Positions 10,787-20,623 of a stretch of 64,000 bases of DNA are shown piece after piece. The stretch is from Tillandsia leiboldiana. Its lineage: Eukaryota; Streptophyta; Magnoliopsida; Poales; Bromeliaceae. The stretch's first letter is position 1, and each line of letters opens with the position of its first letter. The notes under the pieces were generated by a model, which saw nothing but the letters and a program-made list of their open reading frames with translations, made no database searches and was not told the DNA's origin. The stretch is taken from positions 22,812,491 to 22,876,490 of the forward strand of contig CM055075.1 in the NCBI GenBank assembly GCA_029204045.2, given 5' to 3'. Position numbers and translations under genes: made by a program.

Positions 10787-12243
10787 AAAAAAAAAATCAT
10801 ACCTGCGACGAGACGATCCGCTGCCGGGGTGTCCTCCACCTGGGCTACGTAAACCCGTCCACTGGGTGCAGGAGGTCGTCGCCCCGTCTGTCCCGACGTC
10901 GCGGTCCAATCTGTCTGGCGGTATACCGAAGGGGCGTCCGCTTCCTGAACAGGCAAGGGGGGTGCTGTAGCGATAGGCCGCACTGGCAAAATGGCTCGAG
11001 GGCAAGCTGCTCGGAAATGTCCCAACTCTCCACATAGGAAGCACCGTCCCTGTCTCTGATCACACTGTGACGGTGAATGGGGCCCGCCACAGGTAACGCA
11101 TCTCTCCTGTCACTGATGCCAATATTGTTGCTGCCAGGGGTACTGCCGCTGAGACTGTTGTCGCTGTTGATACTGCTGATACTGTGGCTGCTGCTGGGGT
11201 CCACCGGATCTCTGGCACCTCTGAAACCCACGATCCTCAGGATGAAATCGTGGAGATCTCGGTGGCTCCTGCCTACTCGTCTGTCCCCCGTCCTCAGGCA
11301 CTGGGCGCTTCATGCCTGAACTCCCACCTAGGGCCGTGTCTTGCTCAGTCATCACCTCATTCCCTCGTTCCACAAAAAGGGCTTGCTCCATCGAGGCATC
11401 CAAGGTCTGCAGTCTGCGCGAACGGATGAACTGATAATTATCCCGGCGCAAACCTCGCTCAAATATATAGATCCGATACGCCTCATCCCTAGCCGCGTGT
11501 GGTACACTGGCCAACAACCGGTTGAAATCCTCAACGTACACCAGCACGGTACGGTCTCCCTGCCGGAGATTCTTCAGCTCCTCCTCCAGTCTCTGTCTGA
11601 CACTCTCCGGGAAGAAGGCTCCAAGAAGAAGACTGCGGAACTCCACCCAAGTGAGCAACTGTGTCCCAGGCGGACCAACAGGTCGAACTTGCCGCCACCA
11701 CGCCTCGGCATTGTGCTCCAGAAAATTCGTCGCTCGGAAAACCTGAAACCTTTCCTCGACAAAGAGAGTCACAAAGAGCCGCTCCCTCTCTGTGACCCAA
11801 GACTCTGCCTCCCACGTCTCCAAGCTCAATCATGCGAATCGGGGTGGATCAGACTACCGGGACTGGCTCCATCGATCGATGATGTCTCAAAGCTCATCTA
11901 CTATCAGTTATCCACCCTGCCTCAGTGCCTCGGCACTACTCATCGACACGGAGGGGGCTGCTCGCTCAATCGGTGCCACTGGTACAGCTGGAGATGCCAC
12001 TGCATAGGAAGAAAGTGCTGGAGGACACTCAGGCGGTGCTGCAACTGGCTGTTCTCTCTGCTCCGACAGGCGCATCAAATGTTCCATGGCCTCCTCCCGG
12101 CGTCGGACAGTCTCCAACATCTGTGCCATCTAGACCCATAACTCCTGGGTCTCGCTCTGCTCTGATAGCTCTACCTCCCGCTGCTCAGGTTACTCATCAG
12201 ATACGGGATGTGCCCTCCTCACTGCACGATGTTTCAGGGGCAT
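10787..12243 (-). pseudogene. E3 Gypsy gag with two zinc knuckles, decayed
   Basis: Gag forms the particle shell and packages element RNA. From the ATG at 12241-12243 one frame runs to about 10790 without an evident frameshift but with about seven stops. A coiled-coil-like stretch (MLETVRRREEAMEHLMRL) near 12100 is followed by the Retrotrans_gag block with AEAWWRQV, FRSLLLGAFFP, LRQGDRTV and YVEDFNRLL (11110-11829). A Gln-rich linker leads to two zinc knuckles: an irregular CVTCGGPHSPSQC near 11062-11100 and a regular CFLCGELGHFRAAC at 11002-11043. The frame ends in a 13-base A/T run at 10787, exactly where protease normally begins. Several stops fit C to T or G to A change. Confidence 0.9.
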
Positions 12244-12521
12244 CGTAGTCCACTGCACAATAACAAACATCAGGACACAGCAACCATTCGACCCAATCCA
12301 GCGAAAGTCTAGGACATGTCATCCATTCCATAGCATTATGTTGTCTACAGCCAACATAATCGCTTAGGAGAATAAATATGTCAATCACTCATCCCGTCCC
12401 TTGGGAGAGGTATAAAACTCAATCTGGACTCTCGCTAAAAAAAATCACGACTCTCACATAGTCATTCTACGGTCCAACCACAAGCCTAGGGTTTCTAAGT
12501 CCACAATGACCTACAACCTAG
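12244..12521 (-). other. E3 leader between primer site and gag
   Basis: A non-coding stretch shared with E6 (20624-20780) and E10 (58700-58862), including ACCCTAGG and TACCTCTCCC words. It probably carries packaging signals, but nothing in the sequence proves that. Confidence 0.5.
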
Positions 12522-12533
12522 GCTCTGATACCA
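12522..12533 (-). other. E3 primer binding site
   Basis: The minus strand reads TGGTATCAGAGC, complementary to the 3' end of initiator Met tRNA, 8 bp from the LTR end at 12542. Confidence 0.92.
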
Positions 12534-12541
12534 CTCTAATC

Positions 12542-14433
12542 TGTCACGCCCCGGGGTCGAAACTGCGATCCGAGCCTGCCAACAGCTCCGCCGCCCATAC
12601 GGTGAGCCCCGTATAGACGAAGCGTCTAACCTGCAAAAAGAAGGGTACTAAAAATCTATACAGATATCAGAGCTGAAAAGTAAACTACTAAAATAAGATA
12701 ATACAACTGTCAAATATTACAAGTCTGAACCTCACTACATAAGTCTCTCAAAAATAAAACTCTCAAAAGGAACTAACTACTAAAATCCAGCAGACTGTAC
12801 TACAAGCTACAAAAGAGGTAGAGCTATACTCCAAGGATGGGTAGGGAACTAGCTCGCGACTCCCTCACCTCGATCAGCAACAGAAGAAATAGCAACTCTC
12901 CCAGGAGACTCTGCAAAACAAATGAGAAGAAAGAGGAAAAAGAACGGGGAAAACCCCCAGCGGGTGTGAGAACTACACCAACACGTAGTTCTGAGTGGGT
13001 ACCGCCACCAAGCCCGACGGTCTGCCCACTAAGTCTACTAGAGACATAAGATAACAAAAAAATTATAATAATGAAAAGATAAGCTGGAAAGAGTCTACAG
13101 CTATCATGCCTCTATCTACAATGCTCAAAGGGTGATACAGATGAAAATGATGCAACCACTCGCACCCAAGGTGCTCAATCGACCCAATCAAACTGACTGC
13201 CTCATAGGGTCCAGTCAAGTTTGCGCCTACCTACTGCCAGTACATCCACGGAGGACTGGACTTATGTAAGGCGTCCGTGACTGCCAAAACTGGCCCAGCC
13301 AGAGGGACTACATCCGTGACTGCCTAAAAAAGGCCCAGCCAGAGGGACAGCATCGACAGGTCGCGATACAAAAGTAACAGGCCCACTCCGGACGGGAAAC
13401 TCGAGGGGCACGACCCCACTAAGGAAAAAGGTATCCGCGCATCTCTATCGAGCTCAAAGTGGCTCATGCAGGCTATAGTCAAAATCCACGCTCACTCTCA
13501 GAACGGAAGGACTCAAGATCCTCAAACATCTCGTACGACGGTCAGAGTACTCTCAACGACTCAGCTAAACAGCTCTCATGAATCTCGAGATACTAACGAA
13601 CTCAACCAACTCGTGGCGCTAAACACATAGGCTGGAGATACTCCACAGCCGGGATCACTGTAGACCCAAACGACTCCCAAAAAAGGACATCAATTCAACA
13701 TGCAAACTCACTAGCTAGGTATACTCCCCAGCCGAGGACAATGAAGGGTCCGGGAACCCTGAAAGACTAGAACCTACAACCCAAATCAAACAAGAACAGG
13801 CTCTAGGCATATCCTCTCGTTGTTCTCGACCCAAAGAAAAAAGGCAGCCCTCAGAACCCAAACCACTCGAATCCTCTCGAGTGAGGCTATTTACAGAAAA
13901 AAATATGACATTTATTACTGAAAACCATTTTTCACTCAAACCCACGCGGGGTGAAGACTAAAAGTAGTCCCTTTTGTAAAACCATCTTGATTTGAGGAAA
14001 ATAAATTTTTAATGATTTTTAGTTCTTCTAGGAAAAACAGTTAGAAAAAAAAGTTTAATTCCCAAACCCCGAAGGGCTAATGCCTTTGTCCAATCAGACA
14101 AGAACAGACTCCGGCGACCCTTCGATGTTTGGAAGAAAACATTGGTCGACTAAAATCATGTGTGTCCAAAAAGGTTCTGGATTCAAGGTCCTGCTATCAC
14201 TGGTATACTACTGCCACTAACACAGTGGCGACACATAAAATAGAGAAACACGGCATTCCGGGACCACCGTTTATCCAAACAGTTCCCGCCAAAGACATAT
14301 GATCAGCTACATCAACCAGACTCCACTCTGCCCCCAAGCACGAGTGTAACATGCATCCCACACTAAGAGAAATCCCGACCAATCAGCCCACTACCCGGGC
14401 GAGGAAAACACTATGTCCAGGAATAGAATGTAC
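12542..14433 (-). repeat. E3 5' LTR, first part
   Basis: It matches 5006-6892 of the left LTR and stops abruptly after TGTAC. The LTR resumes at 42102 at the position matching 7423, so about 530 bp of LTR are missing at the E5 junction. The predicted exon 2 of the leader (12910-12869) and both its splice signals are intact here. Confidence 0.92.
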
Positions 14434-14621
14434 GGATTTACAAAGATGACTTACAGAGATTTCCAAATGACAACAATTTTGAATTTTACCCTTCTAAATT
14501 GAGATATGCACTAAAATACCTAAGGGTGGCTCTTTGAGCATCTTTTAACTATCCCACCTTATACCAACCAAGAGATTGTTCAAAATAAGAACTTTGAATT
14601 TAAATCTCCGAATGTTTTAAC
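14434..14621. repeat. 188-bp filler copied from the E5 internal region
   Basis: This piece matches 16450-16637 in direct orientation with roughly seven differences. In E5 that sequence belongs to the internal region, yet here it sits outside the truncated E5 LTR, between it and the broken E3 LTR. Short shared words (ATGTA at one end, TTTAAC at the other) mark the joins. Confidence 0.85.
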
Positions 14622-14700
14622 AAGGTGATTACCGACTCCACGGATTCCAATACCTCCTTCAAATTCTTCGGATCTTGTGCTCACCGATTTCACGTCCACT

Positions 14701-14810
14701 GCACACGTTCGAATCCACGAACGCCACTCGAATCCACGAGCACACGTTTCGAATCCACGAAACGCCTTCAACACACCGAATCCACGATGCTACGTCGAAT
14801 CCACGACGCA
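14701..14810 (-). repeat. E5 hairpin array with constant loop GAATCCAC
   Basis: GAATCCAC at 14711, 14730, 14751, 14778 and 14797. Flanks pair as CGTTC/GAACG, CTC/GAG, CGTTTC/GAAACG and CGTC/GACG; the fourth copy does not pair. Stems differ from those in E4. The 5' LTR has a shorter version at 41212-41270 with one loop changed to GAATTCAC. Confidence 0.78.
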
Positions 14811-15037
14811 AACTTATTAAAATCTTCGATGGTGATCCTTTGCTTAGATTATCATTGAAGAACCATGGATGGAATCTCTAAGCAAAGACTAGATCAATTC
14901 GACAAAAGATAGATCTTGGAAGAACCGTCGAATTGACCTAAAAGAGGCTAAAAGAAGAACGATAAAAAACCTAGCCTCTAGGGTTGCTCTCAAGTGTCTT
15001 ATTAATTAATCGGTAGTTCTTGAGAAACGCTAAGTGT

Positions 15038-15325
15038 CTATTTATAGGTTAGAAACCTTTGGAAAGAGATAAGCATAAAAAACTGACTTAACAGAATTCC
15101 CGCACGACGGTCCGGACTAGTTCAGGACTGTCGTCTTTTTTCAGCAATTCTTGAAAAAACAAGGTTCGGGGTCCGGACCGTGGATTTCAGTCCGGACTGG
15201 AATTCTGATCCGGACTGGTTCAGGACTGTCATCTTTTTTTCAGCAATTTTCCTGAAAAAACAGTTCGGGGTCCGGACTGGAATTCTGATCCGGACTGGTT
15301 CAGGACTGGAATTCTGATCCGGACT
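15038..15325 (-). promoter_or_regulatory. E5 3' LTR TATA box and TCCGGA array
   Basis: The TATA box is at 15038-15047. Between 15108 and 15325 about eight TCCGGA cores occur, mostly as GTCCGGAC or ATCCGGACT, where E4 has GATCCGGATC. Flanks changed but the palindromic core was kept. The array also contains a longer repeat with GGTTCAGGACTG. Confidence 0.62.
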
Positions 15326-15639
15326 CTGAACATCCAATTTGTCCAGTTTTTGATTTTTAAGCAATGAAAACTTATCCAAGTGTTTCTAAACTACACAAAT
15401 GTATTCAGATCACCAAAATTATTTAGTTAAACGCACCTTATCAATCCGAATCCATTTTCCTTGAGATTGATGTATATGATCCACAATTCTTCAATTTCAA
15501 TCTTCAAGACTCAAAACACTGAGTGTCAACTTGAGCTCTTGTTGAATCTTCTCTGAGTCTTTGATTGCTGATTGACAATTTGATCACTTCAAGACTCTGA
15601 CTCAACTCACGAAATATGCCAACACAAAAAGCCGTAACA

Positions 15640-15651
15640 ATCTCCCCCTTT
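15640..15651 (-). other. E5 polypurine tract
   Basis: The minus strand reads AAAGGGGGAGAT directly next to the LTR start TGTTACGG. It is the typical Copia plus-strand priming site. Confidence 0.9.
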
Positions 15652-16803
15652 GGCAATTTCGTGACAAAACCCAAAAATACATAAAACGCTCAAGACACTC
15701 ATCTTAAACCAAAAAATCGAAACTCAATGTCATCACCAAAACATTGACTTTCTTTGCGTGAAAGATCCAATAAACAAAAATTACATTTGAACGAGTCTTA
15801 GAACAAACTCAATGACTTAGGACTTGGAGTCTTAAAGTGATGTAGATCCTGCAAAACAAAACTCCAAACAAAATCAAAAGTCAATCGTTTGAAATTAAAT
15901 GTAAATCCTACATTTGATTCGTCCTTTTGGTTCTCTTTGTTTTTCGGCTCCTTTTTCATTATCTCTTTTCTTTTTCTCTCCCTATCTTGAGCATCTCTGT
16001 TCTCCCCCCATCTCTGTTCTCCCCCTCTTTCTGTTCTCCCCTTTTTTGTCACAAATTGTCAAATAGTGAATATAGGCAAAAAGAAATCACTAACAACATT
16101 AGTTCATAGAGAAAGACAGATAAAAGCTCAGTTCCGGTATATAACAAAAACACAGATTTCGTACCGGTCCTCGAAGGCAAAAATCACAAAAATTCTTGAA
16201 ACAAATCTAAATTTTGAAATCTTTCAAAAACCGATTTGCATTCCATCAAGAAAATAATTTAAGTGCTTGAAAATAATATGAGATCACATAGATGTCATTC
16301 AATCCAATTAATTTTACAAAAATTAAAAATATTTACTCCGAAATCAAGAAAAACAAAGATAAGACATTATAAACCGTTTTTCATATTATATACGTCAAAC
16401 ACAAGTCATCAAAAATAATCTTGAGATCCAAAGTCTATCAAGATGTAATGGATTTACAAAGATGACTTACAGAGATTTTCAAATGACATCAATTTTGAAT
16501 TTTACCCTTCTAAATTGAGATATGCACTAAAATACCTAAGGGTGGCTCTTTGAGCATCTTTTAACTGTCCCACCTTATACCAACCAGGAGATTGTTCAAA
16601 ATAAGAACTTTGAATTAATATCTCCGAATGCTTTAACTAAACAAAAATTCATAAACTATTTTTCAAGCATCCAAAACATGTGGAAGCTTCACACACAAAC
16701 CGGGGTGGCAGCTCTTTCCAACATGTGGTGGTAGTTTTCACACTCCTTTCGGATGTAACTCTTTCCACATCTTTTGCAATTCATTTTATTACCCTTGTAA
16801 GAA
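15652..16803 (-). other. E5 internal non-coding region, left part
   Basis: AT-rich, with no open frame above about 80 codons and no pol motif. At 15985-16046 the minus strand has three GGGGAGAACAGA-type purine repeats, resembling the extra polypurine tracts known from Sireviruses. 16450-16637 is the donor-like copy of the filler at 14434. The E6 target AATAC lies at 16804-16808. Confidence 0.7.
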
Positions 16804-17352
16804 AATACTGTGATGACCCGGATCTCCGCAGAGCTGCTGCGGTGCGTTGAGGTGGCTATTGGAGGCCTACATGGTGCATTGGATGTGTTTGGGGCACAAT
16901 TGGGCACAAGTGTTGGACTTCGGGCTTATTTGGATCTTGTGGGTGACCGGAGGACCCCGGGGAGGGTTTAGAAGTGGTTTCGCGCGAATCAGATATTAAG
17001 TTTGGGCTTCGCGCGAAATTCGGGCTAAGAATACACTTCCGGAAGCCTCCAGCAAATTTTAGAGTTGGAATTTGGCAAAATGGACGTCAAATTCGGATTC
17101 AGCGCGCGAAAACGGTCAAAATGGACTACCCACTTGATGTTTTTGAGCTAAGGTTACTGTTCACTGCCGGAACAGTGATTCCGGCGATCGCCGGCGGCGG
17201 CCGGCGGCGGCGGCAGCGGCGGAGAGCGGCGGCGCGGCCTCGGGCAGGCGGAAAGCGGCGGCGGGCAGGGCGCGTGGGCGCGGGCAGGGCGCACGGGCAG
17301 GGCGCGCGGTTGCGCGGTCCACGCGGCAGGCGTGCACCGGAGCGGGGTGCCA

Positions 17353-17887
17353 CGTGGCGGCTTCCCATTGGATGGTCCACAGGTCGCGGTCTACGGAGCT
17401 GTGCGGTGTACGGTGGACTGGGCGGGAAGACACGTGGCATCCTGGCATTGGTTCGGTGTTTGACGTTTCGTGCACCGGGTTCAGCGAGCGTGGGGCACTG
17501 ACGCGTGGCGTGCGGGGATTGGCCGGGCCACTGTGCGCGTGCAGGCGGCAGGTGGCGTGGCAGGCGGCGTGGCAGCGGTGGCAGGCGGCGTTGGCAGGCG
17601 GCCGGCGGGCGTGGCGGGCACGGCGCCGACGTGGCGCACGCGGGTGCCACGTGGCGGCCCGCCATTGGCGGGCGCCACATTCCGCGTTGACCACGCGGGC
17701 CACGCGGCAGGACGGGAGCTGCCGAGTTTGCTGTCCCGTGTTCGGGGGACACGTGGCGCAATCTGGTGGATTCGGGCGCTCGATCGACGGCCCGGATCGG
17801 CGCACTGTGCGCGCCCGAAAGATTCGGGCACCCGGAATTTGGGACACAGTGGGCATTTTGGATTTGTTTGGAATGGGCCTTTAAATA
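17353..17887 (+). promoter_or_regulatory. E6 5' LTR promoter: four perfect ERSE modules and TATA box
   Basis: CGTGG-N9-ATTGG, the reverse complement of CCAAT-N9-CCACG, occurs without mismatch at 17353-17371, 17433-17451, 17504-17522 and 17650-17668. The TATA-like TTTAAATA lies near 17880. The same four sites are kept in the 3' LTR at 24768, 24848, 24919 and 25065. Known ERSE sites bind NF-Y (CCAAT) together with an ATF6/bZIP28-type bZIP (CCACG). Confidence 0.75.
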
Positions 17888-18159
17888 CCTCCTTTTCTCC
17901 CTCTTTCTTTCCCTTTTTCCGAGCCTTAGAGTGAGAATGGGAGGGAGAGCTCTATATGGAATTTGTTCCCCTTGATATTCTTGAGCTCCTGGTGGATCGC
18001 CGGAATTTTTGGAAGCTCGGCAACGGCGATATCGATTTTACAGTTCGCCTCGGTTTTCCCCCATTTCGGCCCATTACCGTCGCAGTTCAGTCGGAAATTC
18101 GCTGTGAGCAAACCAGGAGGAGTTTTTGGGCGATTTCTTCGACAGCATGTTCCTAAGAG

Positions 18160-20151
18160 GTAAGGCTTCGATTTCCGTGTTGATCGCTTCGCTCTGTTTT
18201 GCACTTTTGGCACGTTTCCCGAGGCATCTTTGACCCCCATTTTTCTGTGATGGATTTTGGACAGCACCGGCTTGTCGATTTTATATCTCAGCCTAGAAAC
18301 ATCGGATCAAGGCGTTTCAGGACTCGATTTTGATCTACTCGTCGCGAGGATCACAGTGGTGATTTTTCTGAGATTTTTGGAAATTGTTTCGAAGGTGATA
18401 ATTAAGCTTTTCTTGGACTGATTGCTACAGGAATTCTGATTTGGAAGGTTTTGAGGTGCAGCGATGTTTTATTTTTATCTTGGTCTACAGGTATCAGATC
18501 TGGGCGTTTAAATAGTCGTTTTGGGGCTACTCTTCGCGAGGAACGCGACCATAAATTTTCTGGATTTTTTTGAGGACTGGACAGAGGTGATATTTAGCCT
18601 TTTTGGGGGCTGATTTTGGACTGCGGTTAATTGTACAGTTTTGAGTTTAATTGTGCGCGTTGTTCTGTGCAGTGGGACACAGATTTTTGGTGGATTGCTG
18701 TGTTAGAGGACCGCGGGCAGTGAGAGGTCTCTTTTGGTGTTGTGTGCGCTTTTTGAGGTGGGTGGTTGTTGCATACCTCTACTTCTGACTTGCTCACTAA
18801 GTTTATTAGAGAAGCCCACTATTGAACATATTGATTGATTGCGATGCATGTTTGACTGATATAAATGTGAGCCTATCATCTGAGATTAATTTTGTGGATA
18901 TAGCATGTTGGGTTATTATGGGGATAATATTGCTGTTGGAACATGATCAGTGGAATAATTTAATAGTGATAGTTAACATGCCGTATCAGCACATAAATTC
19001 TACGGAAATTGGTTAAATGGACTAATTATCGGGACATGATGACTTATCTATGTGCGGGTTCCACCTTGGGATTTATCATGGATCAGGGATCTTATACATG
19101 TGTAGTTGACTGATGATTTTAGCATGATTGTTATATTTATTTGGATATTATTAATTGTTACACATGTTGAACTGTTATTTGACATTCTCTCTCTTTCACA
19201 TTGCATGAGGACTTTTGCATGCTTGTGTGGACATCTAGATAGGCCACTATTTATTGCTACACTATCATATTGGGATTTGACTTAGGAGAAACCATGATTG
19301 CTTTCTTTCTCCTTCTTATTTAGACTTTCGAGTCATGTTGCTCGGGTTCGAGCAGAGGTTTGGGATAGTGTAGCCGGGACCTTAGGGTCAGAGACAGGGT
19401 GTACTTGATGTTGGATCATGGGTTATTGCGGCAACCGCGGACAGTAGACGGTTGACCGGATCTTGATTATTTTACCCGATTGTGGGTTGTGGGTTATTGC
19501 GGTGACCGCGGACATTGGGCGGTTGACCGAATGTTTACTATTGCATCAGATTGGGTATCAGATTTCTCTAGTGGATGGAGTTTCCCACTTGTTGAGTACT
19601 ATTGCATCTGATTGGGGATTGGGGTTTCTTTAGTGGACGGAGTTTCCCACTTTGATCATAGCCTTGATCCAGTCCTGCTATATTGAGATATGTGCTACAG
19701 AGATACTTTACTCGTGTGGGTCGCTCCCCTCGAGTGCCACTCCGGAGGTAGGCTTTTCGGACCCAGCCTTGTGTGCCGGTCTGATACTTGTTTTGGGATG
19801 CGAGCCGTGCGGGCCGATCCCGCGGTTTCGAGCCTTGTGTGCAGATTCCGCTGAGCAGGCAGTACCAGTTTTACTGGTGGTACCAGATTGGGTTTATTTG
19901 GTCTTATACTGTTTCCTGATGCATTCATACAGTCATTTCTTCCAGTATTGCATTTAGAGGCATACTAGTAGTGGTTTCCCTTTTATTCAGTAGTTCTGTT
20001 TACAGCTTTACCACTTGTCCCTTTTCTTGCCTCTGGTAGACTTAGTGGGTACGCCGGAGTTTGAGGCTTTACCCACAGGGGGAGGCTACTGGTTTACTAG
20101 TGGTTCTCACCCCCATTGTTGTTTCCCTCTTTTCTTTCTCCTGTTTTGCAG
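18160..20151 (+). other. E6 predicted leader intron 1
   Basis: The donor CCTAAGAG followed by GTAAGG sits about 280 bp after the TATA box. The acceptor is a long pyrimidine tract ending TTTTGCAG at 20151. Its length is 1992 nt. The same signals are at matching places in E2, E3 and E10 and in the 3' LTR of E6 (25575 and 38080). It contains two copies of a repeat with ACCGCGGACA words (about 19420-19530). Confidence 0.55.
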
Positions 20152-20192
20152 AGTCCTCTGCCGGAGTTGCTGATCTTCGGTCGTTATCCGAG
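20152..20192 (+). other. E6 predicted leader exon 2 (41 nt)
   Basis: It starts AGTCC after TTTTGCAG and ends CCGAG before GCGAGG. Matching exons are 42 nt in E2 and E3 and 40 nt in E10. It has no ATG and looks non-coding. Confidence 0.5.
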
Positions 20193-20517
20193 GCGAGGGA
20201 GTCACGAGCTATATCTTTACTACCCGAGGAGTGTAGCTGTATCCCCTGGTTGGAGATTCCTTGTAGCTGACAGCTGATTTTTATTGTTTACTTTGAGAGG
20301 GATCTTTTGTATCTTGAGAGACTGATGTACTTTGGTTTTAGTTTACCTCCCTTTTTATAGTTGAGAGATGCTGTACTGAGGACATTGTATGATGATTATC
20401 TGTATTCGATGGAATGGATATTGTACCCTATTTCATGTTGTACAGTGATTGGATTTTATTTTACAGCATTTTATTTCCGCTCTGATATTTGCGTAGCTAT
20501 AGTACTATCTTTTGCAG
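20193..20517 (+). other. E6 predicted leader intron 2
   Basis: Acceptor CTTTTGCAG at 20517. The donor reads GCGAGG where E2 has GTAAGG and E3, E8 and E10 have GTGAGG, so E6 would use a GC-AG intron or has lost the site. Both E6 LTRs carry GC. Confidence 0.45.
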
Positions 20518-20571
20518 GTTAGACGCTTCGCCTATGCGGGTTTTTGCATAGGTGGCGGATCTGTTGGCGAG

Positions 20572-20597
20572 CCCGGGTCGTAGTTTCGACCCCGGGG
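20572..20597 (+). other. E6 LTR terminal hairpin
   Basis: CCCGGGTCG, loop TAGTTT, then CGACCCCGGG: a GC-rich stem of nine pairs with one bulge, 7 bp from the LTR end and just before the primer site. Equivalent stems are seen at the same end of E2, E3 and E10. Confidence 0.65.
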
Positions 20598-20611
20598 CGT
20601 GACAGATTAGG

Positions 20612-20623
20612 TGGTATCAGAGC
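20612..20623 (+). other. E6 primer binding site
   Basis: TGGTATCAGAGC, complementary to initiator Met tRNA, 7 bp after the 5' LTR end. Confidence 0.95.

Larger units (their letters stand above)
14618..15639 (-). repeat. E5 3' LTR, truncated at its outer end
   Basis: It matches 41125-42101 closely but lacks the part equivalent to 40912-41124. It contains five GAATCCAC hairpin units (14711-14804), a TATA box (CTATTTATAG, 15038-15047) and TCCGGA motifs (15108-15325). It ends CCGTAACA at 15639, next to the purine tract. Confidence 0.92.
16809..20604 (+). repeat. E6 5' LTR
   Basis: 3796 bp, TGTGATG...GTGACA. It differs from the 3' LTR by scattered bases, a 10-bp length change in the GCC-rich part near 17190 and a 24-bp loss near 19703 between short repeats (AGAGATACT). 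It carries the promoter, leader introns and terminal hairpin listed separately. Long open frames on both strands at 16974-17934 are due to GC-rich sequence and not genes. Confidence 0.95.

Noticed and set aside
17126..17934. Long open frames on both strands in the E6 LTR (up to about 230 codons), repeated at 24579-25349
   Set aside because: They lie in GC-rich U3 with few stops in any frame, overlap in several frames, and the translations are Arg/Ala/Pro/Gly-rich without a domain.
20612..20623. tRNA gene fragment
   Set aside because: The 12-base match to initiator Met tRNA is the retrotransposon primer site; no tRNA cloverleaf surrounds it.
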